Origin: JAJECS01 sp965243625
GTDB lineage: Bacteria > Chloroflexota > UBA11872
Assembly (NCBI GenBank): GCA_965243625.1
Contig: CBDEVI010000002.1
Span: 2,852,001 to 2,916,000, forward strand
Length of the DNA: 64,000 nt
Direction: 5' to 3'
The translations under genes were made by a program, and so were the position numbers. The notes beneath the pieces were generated by a model. The model was not told where the DNA came from and ran no database searches. It worked only from the letters and a program-made list of their open reading frames with translations. This document shows, in pieces, positions 42,090 to 48,945 of this stretch. Every line of letters begins with the position of its first letter. Within the stretch, counting starts at the first letter, position 1.

Positions 42090-42791
42090 TCAAAACCCGC
42101 GGCGGCATCGCTTGTCGGTCCAGCAAGTCCTAGGATCCTCGCAGACATCCCCGGGCCCGTCACAGATGATGTGGCGTGGTCTTTGGTGTTCCGTATGACC
42201 ACACATTTCGCAGCCCGGACAGTCAGGCGGACAGCCGTAGTGATGGCAGGGACATTCAAAAAACCTCTCTTGGGCATCAAAGGAAGAAAAGCCGTCTTCC
42301 CTCGCCCTAGTATCTCGCCGCCGGTACGCCTCATCTATCCTATTTAGGCGCTCGAGGCTCCCGTTTGACTTGCGGGAGTTACAGGAGCGACACAACAACG
42401 CTAGGTTGTCCAGGGAGTTGCCCTTGTCGGGGTCTATGTGGTCTACCGTCGCATTCCGACCCTCCACGACGCTGCCACACCATTCACACTTACCGCCGAC
42501 GCGTTCCAGCAGCGCAGGTTTCTGCTTCCGCGCCTCAAGTCGTCGTTTATTCGCCGCGTCCTCCTCGTCTCGCCACTCTCGCCAAAGTGGGTGTTCGCGC
42601 GGAACGCAGTTCACGTAGCGGAACGTCGAGTAGTCAAGTATCCGATGGGCAGAGGCGTAGTCGTTGCTCTCGTAACCCCCCATGCCGTGCTCAGCCAGAT
42701 AAGCCAGCCCGGCCTCACGCCCAACTGACATGTCTAAGCGGCGGGCTTTGACGATGATAGCCACCTTCTGTTTGTCTTGAAGTCGTGCCAC
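42090..42791 (-). CDS. HNH endonuclease with Cys-rich C-terminal tail
   Basis: A 233-residue nuclease. The central HNH domain is CEWCGSVVEG...ATVDHIDPDKGNSLDNLALLC, then CNSRKSN: two CxxC zinc knuckles around the DH catalytic pair and the Asn/His of the beta-beta-alpha-metal fold. An unrelated C-terminal stretch of about 55 residues holds ten or more cysteines (CPCHHYGCPPDCPGCEMC) that could form another zinc ribbon. The GTG start has AGGAGGAAAGG upstream. The gene's GC content is lower than its neighbours and it lies beside a decayed tRNA copy, both signs of transfer. Target and role (mobile-element or defence nuclease) are unknown. Confidence 0.8.
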   Translation of the reverse strand: MARLQDKQKVAIIVKARRLDMSVGREAGLAYLAEHGMGGYESNDYASAHRILDYSTFRYVNCVPREHPLWREWRDEEDAANKRRLEARKQKPALLERVGGKCEWCGSVVEGRNATVDHIDPDKGNSLDNLALLCRSCNSRKSNGSLERLNRIDEAYRRRDTRAREDGFSSFDAQERFFECPCHHYGCPPDCPGCEMCGHTEHQRPRHIICDGPGDVCEDPRTCWTDKRCRRGF

Positions 42792-42947
42792 CCTTTCCTC
42801 CTACCCCGCGAATGCAGCAGACCCCAGTACTTCCCTAGAGTGGCCACTCACTCCGGCGCTATTTCCTCTGTTCCCATTCTTCATCCGTTCCTGGCGGAAC
42901 ATAAGAAGGCTGTCCTGGCGGCATGGTTCCCAGTCAATCTCATAGCG

Positions 42948-43007
42948 GTGGACCCAGTCGGACTCGAACAGACGACCTCCTCGATGCCACTGAGGCGCCT
43001 CAACTAG
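42948..43007 (-). pseudogene. Decayed 3' part of tRNA-Ala
   Basis: About 60 bases on the minus strand match the intact tRNA-Ala at 43567-43642 from the D-loop to A73-CC, with roughly six substitutions and a short deletion in the D arm; the anticodon arm and T arm remain recognisable (GTTCGAGTCCGACTGGGTCC). The acceptor 5' half is missing. This is the arrangement left by insertion into, or duplication of, a tRNA 3' end. Confidence 0.75.
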
Positions 43008-43534
43008 CGATCGGGCGCGTCCGGGCATATCACCATGTGGGAGCCGTCGGCGTTGGTATGTACCGCGTGGGACGCGCCTGCCAGGTCGAAGACCAGCTTG
43101 TAGCCCGGAGTGATGACTTGGGCGTAGGCGTAGCCCTCCTTCGGGCATCCCAGGCTGGCGTCCGACCAGTCCGTGGCCTCGGCGCTGATGAGCGTGTAGT
43201 CACCCTCGCCCACCTCTTCGGCCAGGAGCCGACGCGCCGCGGCCTCGATCTCGCTTGGTGATTCTCCAGTTGGGGTTTCGTCGGCAGCCGGTGTGCCCGA
43301 ATCCGGAGAGGGAGCGGCTGCGTCCGGCACGGTGGGCGATGCGACCGGTTCCGACTCCTTCATGTCATCCGCGCCGTGACAAGCCGCCGCGACCATGAGC
43401 GCAGCCGCCGTCGCAAGCAGCAGCAACAGCCGGACGGTCGTCAGTCTCAGGAGTCTCACTAGGCCCACTCGGAGGCCGAGGCGGCGGATTGAAGCTCGCG
43501 GCGCACCGTTCCAGGCAACACCGCCAGCATGCAT
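43004..43534 (-). CDS. Small lipoprotein, W-x-D-x-SLGCP family
   Basis: A 176-residue lipoprotein. A long basic N-terminus and hydrophobic stretch LLLLLATAAALMVAAAC end in a lipobox; a short Pro/Ser-rich tether follows. The C-terminal 75 residues hold ATDWSDASLGCPKEGYAYAQ, VITPGYKLVFD and AVHTNADGSHMVIC, a small two-Cys domain also common in cyanobacterial and chloroflexal lipoproteins, function unknown. Its stop codon lies at the edge of the decayed tRNA copy, and its start is 33 bases from the intact tRNA-Ala, so the gene is bracketed by the two. A start downstream of 43534 is possible. Confidence 0.65.
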   Translation of the reverse strand: MHAGGVAWNGAPRASIRRLGLRVGLVRLLRLTTVRLLLLLATAAALMVAAACHGADDMKESEPVASPTVPDAAAPSPDSGTPAADETPTGESPSEIEAAARRLLAEEVGEGDYTLISAEATDWSDASLGCPKEGYAYAQVITPGYKLVFDLAGASHAVHTNADGSHMVICPDAPDR

Positions 43535-43566
43535 CTCAAAGGAAAGGCCCTTGATTTCATCCAGTG

Positions 43567-43642
43567 TGGTGGACCCAGTCGGACTCGAACCGACGACCTC
43601 CTCAATGCCATTGAGGCGCTCTTCCAACTGAGCTATGGGCCC
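43567..43642 (-). tRNA. tRNA-Ala (anticodon GGC)
   Basis: 76 bases on the minus strand fold as a complete cloverleaf: acceptor GGGCCCA/TGGGTCC, D arm GCTC...GAGC, anticodon arm CCTCA-ATGGCAT-TGAGG with GGC at positions 34-36, T arm GTCGG-TTCGAGT-CCGAC, discriminator A73 and an encoded CCA (43567-43569). Position 3-70 is G-U, the alanine identity pair. It is the only intact tRNA seen in the window. Confidence 0.95.
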
Positions 43643-43738
43643 CGGGGCCGACATTATGCCCCGCGGCTGCCGGGCGCGTCGGACGTTTAGCTATCGGGTG
43701 GCGAATTCCTCTCCCACGAAGGGAGAACCCTACGTAAC

Positions 43739-43908
43739 CCTCCGTCATTCCCGCGAAGGCGGGAATCCACCTTCACTGAACCTGGCGCGCGCGACGGATG
43801 CTTGGCGTCGGGCGGGTCTCAGACCCGCCCCTACCGGATTCTGCGAAGGCCTCCCCGTGGGCGAGTCCGGCTCCCTCTCCCACGGGGAGAGGGTCGGGGT
43901 GAGGGGAT
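43739..43908. repeat. Composite of dispersed repeats, families B, C and G
   Basis: In the gap 43643-43948 (306 bases): family B TCCGTCATTCCCGCGAAGGC (43739-43770), family C GGCGGGTCTCAGACCCGCCC (43811-43834) and family G, CTCCCTCTCCCACGGGGAGA followed by GGGTCGGGGTGAGGGG (43869-43908). No gene is seen. Confidence 0.75.
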
Positions 43909-43948
43909 GCTTCCGCCTCATGCACACCGAAGAAATCAGACTGCCCCA

Positions 43949-44665
43949 CTACCGCAACCCGAACGCGTCCAGGGCAGCCTCGTAGGCCGCGCGGGTGTTC
44001 AGGTTGAGCAGCACGTGGGGAGAGTCCGTGGGCGCGTCCCGCAGGCGCTCGGCGTGGCGGCGGACTACGGCGCGAGGGCCTTCGGTGGCGTCGTCCACGG
44101 CGGCCAGCTCGTCGCGCAGGTCGCCGGGGAAAATGACCGGATGCCCGTGCCGGCCCTGAAATAGCGGCCGCACGATGTCGCCCGGCGCGTCGCGCCACGC
44201 AGCCACCAGGTCGGCCAGGGCCTCCGGATGCAGCGGCTGGTCGACGCTGACGAGCAGGATGCCTTCGCAGTCTTCGGGCAATGCTTGGGCGGCGCGGGCG
44301 ACCGACGTGGCTCGCCCGACGGCGTAGTCGGGGTTGTGCAACGTACGCGCACGCAGTCCGTCCACCGCCGCCCGCACGTCCTCGGCGCGATGGCCGGTGA
44401 CGACGACTACCTCAGCGACCTCATCGAGAGCCGCGAGCGTCGTCACCTGGTGCGCCACCAGCGTGACGTCGCCCCATTGGATCAGCGGCTTCGGCGAGCC
44501 GAAGCGCTCGGAGCGCCCGGCGGCCAGCACCACCGCGCAGAGCTTGGGGAGACCCTTGCGTAATCCCTCCTGTGGAGCCTGGAGCGCAGGTCCGGCCCCC
44601 TCTCCCCTGGAGGGAGAGGGTTGGGGTGAGGGGGATCCGAGGCTCGGGCGTGGGGTGTCAACCAC
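43949..44665 (-). CDS. MobA/MocA-like nucleotidyltransferase
   Basis: A nucleotidyltransferase of the molybdenum-cofactor type, 238 residues from the GTG at 44665. The core begins LCAVVLAAGRSERFGSPKPL (the LAAGxSxRxGxxK nucleotide loop), with VVVTGHRAEDV, LLVSVDQPLHPEAL (metal-binding Asp) and GRHGHPVIFP following, the pattern of MocA, which transfers CMP to molybdopterin. Its first 38 residues (SPSPQPSPSRGEGAGPAL) are encoded by a family G repeat and have no family counterpart; the native start may have been displaced by the repeat. It may serve the molybdenum enzyme at 8168. glcD follows upstream on the same strand. Confidence 0.75.
   Translation of the reverse strand: MVDTPRPSLGSPSPQPSPSRGEGAGPALQAPQEGLRKGLPKLCAVVLAAGRSERFGSPKPLIQWGDVTLVAHQVTTLAALDEVAEVVVVTGHRAEDVRAAVDGLRARTLHNPDYAVGRATSVARAAQALPEDCEGILLVSVDQPLHPEALADLVAAWRDAPGDIVRPLFQGRHGHPVIFPGDLRDELAAVDDATEGPRAVVRRHAERLRDAPTDSPHVLLNLNTRAAYEAALDAFGLR
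44591..44637. repeat. Dispersed repeat, family G, inside a coding 5' end
   Basis: Family G copy CCCCTCTCCCCTGGAGGGAG plus GGGTTGGGGTGAGGGG. It lies within the reading frame of the MocA-like gene, the only repeat copy in the window that does so. Confidence 0.7.
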
Positions 44666-44699
44666 TTATGCAAGGGTCTCCTGGGCGCGGGCGGAGTGC

Positions 44700-46166
44700 C
44701 TATGGGTGGGAGTCTGGGGCGACGCCGCGGCGCAGGTTGTTCACCTCCGCGCACGAGACCGCGGTGGGGAAGATCTTGCCCGGATTGAAGAGGTTGCGGG
44801 GATTGAAAACGTGCCGCAGGCACTGCATGCGCTCGAGGTCGGCGTCGCTGTACACGAGCCCCATGTTGCGGTGCTTCTCCATCCCGATGCCGTGCTCGCC
44901 GCTCAGCATGCCGCCCGCGTCGGCGCACACCTTCAGCACGGAGGTGCCGCACTCGATCACGCGGTCCAGGGCGCCGTTCTCGCGGTCGTCGAACAGCAGC
45001 AGGGGGTGCAGATTGCCGTCGCCGGCGTGAAACACGTTGGCGATGGTGATGTTGAAGAAATCGCTCACACCCGCGATCTGCGCCAGCACGTCGGTGATGG
45101 TCGTCCGCGGGATCACGCCGTCCTGCACGTAGTAGTTGGGTGAGATTCGCCCCATCGCCCCGAAGGCGCTCTTGCGCCCCAGCCAGAGCAGCGCGCGCTC
45201 GCGCGCGTCGGCGGCCACGCGGACCTCGTCCGCCCCGTGCTCGGCGAACACGCGGCGGATTGCCGCTTCCTGGGGCTCCAGCTCGGCGGCCACGCCTTCC
45301 AGCTCGATCAGCAGCACGGCGGCCTTGTCGATGGGCAGGTTGGCCGCCGGCACGTACTGGGCGATGGCCTCCAGGGAGATCTGGTCCATCATCTCCATCG
45401 CCGCGGGCACGATGCCCGCGGCGATGATCCCGGAGACCGCGGCGCTCGACTGGGCGACCTCGGCGAAGGACGCCAGCATGGTGCGCACCTGGTCCGGCGT
45501 GCGGACCAGCCGAACGACGGCTTTCGTGGCGATGCCCAGCGTGCCCTCGCTGCCGCAGAAGAGCCCCGCCAGGTCGTAGCCGGGATGATCCAGGGACCCG
45601 CCGCCGGCGGTGACGATCCGCCCGTCGAGGGTGACGAACTCGACCCCGAGCACGTGGTTGGTGGTCACGCCGTGGAGCAGGGTGTGGGGACCGCCGGCGT
45701 TGGTGGCAATGTTGCCGCCGATGGTGCAGGCCGCCTGGCTCGACGGGTCCGGGGCGTAGTGGAATCCGTAGCTCGAGGTGTGCGCGCTGAGGTCGGCGTT
45801 CACCACGCCGGCTTCCACCACCGCGCGCATGTTGCGGTAGTCCACCTCGAGGATGCGGTTCATGCGCGAGGTGCTGACCACGATGCCGCCGCACGCGGCG
45901 ATCGCGCCGCCGCTGAGCCCGGTGCCCGCGCCGCGGCCGATGATGGGCACGCCGAGCTCGTGGGCGATACGCACCACCGCCTGGACCTCGGCGGCGTCCT
46001 GCGGGAACACGACCGCGTCGGGCAGTGCGTGCTCCACTGAGCCGTCGTAGGCGTAGATGGCCACCTCGTCGGGATCGGACATGACCCAGTCATCACCGAT
46101 GGCGCGGCGCAGGGCGCCGGCAAGGGCAATCCGGCCTACGCTAAAGGTCGAGGTCGCGGTGGCCAT
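44700..46166 (-). CDS. glcD: FAD-linked oxidase, glycolate oxidase subunit GlcD-like
   Basis: A 488-residue FAD-binding (PCMH/VAO type) oxidase. The FAD-binding segments IIGRGAGTGLSGGAIA, YAPDPSSQAACTIGGNIATNAGGPH and LDHPGYDLAGLFCGSEGTLGI are typical; the C-terminal FAD-linked domain has NVFHAGDGNLHPLLLF and GGMLSGEHGIGMEK, with the catalytic His residues. GlcD oxidises glycolate (or D-lactate and related 2-hydroxyacids) to the 2-oxoacid. GlcE/GlcF partner subunits are not in the window, so it may act alone like D-lactate dehydrogenases. The start overlaps a CCATGG at 46163-46168. Confidence 0.85.
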   Translation of the reverse strand: MATATSTFSVGRIALAGALRRAIGDDWVMSDPDEVAIYAYDGSVEHALPDAVVFPQDAAEVQAVVRIAHELGVPIIGRGAGTGLSGGAIAACGGIVVSTSRMNRILEVDYRNMRAVVEAGVVNADLSAHTSSYGFHYAPDPSSQAACTIGGNIATNAGGPHTLLHGVTTNHVLGVEFVTLDGRIVTAGGGSLDHPGYDLAGLFCGSEGTLGIATKAVVRLVRTPDQVRTMLASFAEVAQSSAAVSGIIAAGIVPAAMEMMDQISLEAIAQYVPAANLPIDKAAVLLIELEGVAAELEPQEAAIRRVFAEHGADEVRVAADARERALLWLGRKSAFGAMGRISPNYYVQDGVIPRTTITDVLAQIAGVSDFFNITIANVFHAGDGNLHPLLLFDDRENGALDRVIECGTSVLKVCADAGGMLSGEHGIGMEKHRNMGLVYSDADLERMQCLRHVFNPRNLFNPGKIFPTAVSCAEVNNLRRGVAPDSHP

Positions 46167-46293
46167 GGTGCCTCTACGCTACGACCACCGGGCCGCACTC
46201 GCAACGCTGGCGCGCACGCTGGTGACGGGCGCGGGGACGTGGAGCCGATACTCTGGCGCGGACGAGATACCGGCTGGGGATGCGCTGCACGCG

Positions 46294-47730
46294 ATGGCGA
46301 CGGTCATTCACGACAACGTGCTCGGTCCGATCGAGCTCGAGGCGCCCTTGCTGGCGCTGGTGGACCATCCGGCGGTGCAGCGCCTCCGGCGGTTGGAGCA
46401 GCTGGGCACGGCCTCGCTGGTATTCCCGGGCGCGCGGCATACGCGCCTGGCGCATTCGATCGGGGCGCAGGAGATCATGCGCCGGGTGTGGCGGCGGCTG
46501 GAGGCCACGGAGCCGCCGCCGGGCGTCGACCTCGCCGCCGAGGGGCGACTGCTTCGCGCGGCGGCCCTGTTGCACGACCTGGGGCACTACCCGCTGTCGC
46601 ACGTCGTCGAGCCGATCGCGGCGTGGCTGCATGAGCCCACCACCGACGGCCTCGATTTCGGATTAGACCCCTGCTGCGAATCCGACTGGCTGCAGCTTGC
46701 GGCGACAGCCGCCTCACATCCGGCCCCCATGACCGACATGCACCACGAGCGCCTGGCCGCCGAGATCATCAGGCGCGATGCCGCGCTGCAGCGCGGCATC
46801 GACGCCTACGTGGGCCGGCCCGATGCCGCCGCCGAGGTGCGGGCGCTCCTGCAAGGCCGTAACGGTCCGCGTTTCCGCCGCCAGCTCGTCGCGTCGCACT
46901 TCGACGTCGACCGTCTGGACTATCTGCTGCGCGACGCGCACAACGCCGGCGTGCGCTATGGCGGGGTCGAGCTCGACCATTTGATTCGCCGCATGCAGTT
47001 GGGGCCTGACGGTGCGGGGAACCACGTGGTCTACGTCGAGACGCGGGGCCAGCCGGCGCTCGAGCACTACCTGCTGGCCCGCCGCTTCATGTACAGCCAG
47101 GTGATCTTCCACAAGACCGTCACGGCGTTTTCGGTGCTCGTCGCCGCGTTTTGGGTATCGCTGGCCGTTCGTGACCGATCGCCGTTCACCTCCCTGGAGG
47201 GCCTCCACCAGGCGCTCGACGACGGCACGTTCCGGAGCTTCGACGATCACTGGCTCTGGAATGAAGCCGCGCGCCGCGCCGACCCGGCCGGCCGCGGCAT
47301 GACCGCGCGCATTGCCGCGGCCCTCATCGATCGGCAGCCCCCGCTGCTGGCCTGGGAGCAGCGCGCTCGCGGGAAGCAGTCCGACCTACTGGAGGAGTTC
47401 AATGCGACCAGGCGCGCGATTGCCCGCGACGCCGGCGTGGATGCTGCGGACATCTTTCTCACCGACCAGGTCGTCACCGGCGCATCGAGTGATAACGGCG
47501 GCCTCGGCGCGGGAGAACCGCCGCTGGTGGGCGACCCGGGCGGGAAGCTGCGACCGATCAACGAGGCGCCGGGCTCGGCGCTACAGGGTGCCGGCGCTCA
47601 GCCCGAGCGCTTCGCGCGGCTCTACGTCCTGCGATCGGGCGACGCCGACACGGATGCCATGCGCCGAACTCGAGTGCGCGAGGCCTTTCTGGCGCGGACT
47701 GACACGGACGAACCGTCGTTGGTGCGCTAG
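46294..47730 (+). CDS. HD-domain phosphohydrolase
   Basis: A 478-residue HD hydrolase of the dGTPase/SAMHD1-like type. The metal-binding set is visible: VQRLRRLEQLG and HTRLAHSIGA (first His), LLHDLGHYPLSHVVE (His-Asp pair) and HFDVDRLDYLLRDAHNAGV (last Asp), the order of the YdhJ/YwfO family. These act on nucleoside triphosphates; the substrate is unknown. ATG at 46294 begins the conserved IHDNVLGPIEL segment and leaves about 130 bases for promoters; an in-frame ATG at 46165 would overlap the start codon of glcD on the other strand. Confidence 0.8.
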   Translation: MATVIHDNVLGPIELEAPLLALVDHPAVQRLRRLEQLGTASLVFPGARHTRLAHSIGAQEIMRRVWRRLEATEPPPGVDLAAEGRLLRAAALLHDLGHYPLSHVVEPIAAWLHEPTTDGLDFGLDPCCESDWLQLAATAASHPAPMTDMHHERLAAEIIRRDAALQRGIDAYVGRPDAAAEVRALLQGRNGPRFRRQLVASHFDVDRLDYLLRDAHNAGVRYGGVELDHLIRRMQLGPDGAGNHVVYVETRGQPALEHYLLARRFMYSQVIFHKTVTAFSVLVAAFWVSLAVRDRSPFTSLEGLHQALDDGTFRSFDDHWLWNEAARRADPAGRGMTARIAAALIDRQPPLLAWEQRARGKQSDLLEEFNATRRAIARDAGVDAADIFLTDQVVTGASSDNGGLGAGEPPLVGDPGGKLRPINEAPGSALQGAGAQPERFARLYVLRSGDADTDAMRRTRVREAFLARTDTDEPSLVR

Positions 47731-47783
47731 CGGTGATGCCCGCGAGCCTTGACTCGCAATGTGCACATGAGAGAGAGCCGATT

Positions 47784-47823
47784 CCGTTCGTGGTGAGCCC
47801 TTCGGCAGGCTCAGGGCGAACGA
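47784..47823. repeat. Dispersed repeat, family A (short copy)
   Basis: CCGTTCGTGGTGAGCCCTTC followed by GGCAGGCTCAGGGCGAACG, a compact inverted repeat in the 128-base gap after the HD gene. Confidence 0.7.
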
Positions 47824-47858
47824 ATAGGGGTGAGGTCTCCCGCCGCTTTAGACCTTTG

Positions 47859-48293
47859 CTAGGAGTCGCAGCACTCGCAGCCGAGCTGCTCGATCGCGTC
47901 CAGGAGCGCGTCGCGGTGGTCGAAGGCGATGTCGTCGGGCAGCGCGCTGATCGGAAACCAGCGCGCGTCGGCGGCGTCGTCGCCGGCAGTGACCGGAGGC
48001 GGCGCGTCCAACCGGGCGCCGAACACGATTCCGATGATGCGTCCGCGCGGATCGCGGTCCGGGTGGCCGTAGGCGCCGATGTGCACCAGCGAGTCCAGCG
48101 CAATGCCGGTCTCTTCGCGCAGCTCGCGGCGCGCGGCGTCCGGCAGGTCCTCGTGCGGCTCCACGAACCCGCCCGGAATGGCCCACCCCGGCGGCGGGGA
48201 GCCCCGTCGCACCAGGAGCACGCGATCGCCGTCCTCGAACGGCGCGATGATCACCGCGTCGGCGCCGACGGGATAGCGGGGCGGAGGCGGCAC
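47859..48293 (-). CDS. NUDIX hydrolase
   Basis: A 144-residue NUDIX protein with the box GGFVEPHEDLPDAARRELREETGI (Gx5Ex7REUxEExGU, residues about 41-64). These enzymes hydrolyse nucleoside diphosphates linked to other groups; PPGWAIPGG before the box is typical of ADP-ribose or 8-oxo-dGTP type members. An unusual C-terminus ends GCECCDS with three cysteines. GTG start at 48293, four bases after the VTT gene stop, so the two are probably one transcript. Confidence 0.88.
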   Translation of the reverse strand: MPPPPRYPVGADAVIIAPFEDGDRVLLVRRGSPPPGWAIPGGFVEPHEDLPDAARRELREETGIALDSLVHIGAYGHPDRDPRGRIIGIVFGARLDAPPPVTAGDDAADARWFPISALPDDIAFDHRDALLDAIEQLGCECCDS

Positions 48294-48297
48294 GGCG

Positions 48298-48906
48298 CTA
48301 CTCGGCGGACTCGGAAGCCGGCTGGCTTCGCCGCGTGACCACGCGCAGCACGACGATTCCGACGATCAGCACCACGACGAAGGCCAGGGCCAGCACATCG
48401 AAGTATTCATCGATCGCTGCCTCGATGGGATCGCCGAAGAGGGTGATCAGCCCACCCACGAGGAAGAACCGGCCGGCGCGTCCGATCAGCGACGCCAGCA
48501 GAAACCGCTTGAAGTCCAGCCGGAACGCACCAGCCCCAATGGCAAAGACCTTGTAGGGAATGGGCGTAAACGCCGCAATGGACACCGCCCAGACGTCGCG
48601 CCGCTGGAACTGGCGCTCGACGTAGAGAATGCGGTCCTGCGCGAACAGCCGGTTCAGGATCGGCCGCCCGCCCCGGAGCCCGATCCAATAGCCCAGCATG
48701 GCGCCGGTGAGCGAGCCGACGGTGGCGATGGCAGCGAATCCGAACGTGAACGGCAGATTGCCCACCATCAGCGCGATCATCAGGCCGTCGGGCGGAATGG
48801 GGAAGAAGCTCGACTCCCAGAACGCCAGCACCAAGAGCGCCAGCGCGCCCCAGGGCGTGTCGGCCCAGTCCAGCACCCAGTGGCCGAGGTCGGATATCAG
48901 CTGCAT
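48298..48906 (-). CDS. VTT-domain (YqaA-like) membrane protein
   Basis: A 202-residue membrane protein with about five hydrophobic segments. The VTT pattern is seen as SSFFPIPPDGLMIALM, TVGSLTGAMLGYWIGLRGG, and FTPIPYKVFAIGAGAFRLDFKRFLLAS, closest to the YqaA branch. A lipid-scrambling or transport role is inferred from the wider family. The C-terminus ends in RRSQPASESAE in the cytoplasm. It precedes the NUDIX gene by four bases. Confidence 0.8.
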   Translation of the reverse strand: MQLISDLGHWVLDWADTPWGALALLVLAFWESSFFPIPPDGLMIALMVGNLPFTFGFAAIATVGSLTGAMLGYWIGLRGGRPILNRLFAQDRILYVERQFQRRDVWAVSIAAFTPIPYKVFAIGAGAFRLDFKRFLLASLIGRAGRFFLVGGLITLFGDPIEAAIDEYFDVLALAFVVVLIVGIVVLRVVTRRSQPASESAE

Positions 48907-48945
48907 GGGCGTGCGGGATGGCGGAGACAGGGCATGGTGCGGTCC

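Noticed and set aside
42777..43007. Plus-strand reading frame ending in a VDPVGLEQTTSSMPLRR-type peptide
   Set aside because: This is the antisense translation of a tRNA-Ala sequence, a known source of false proteins; it covers the tRNA remnant.
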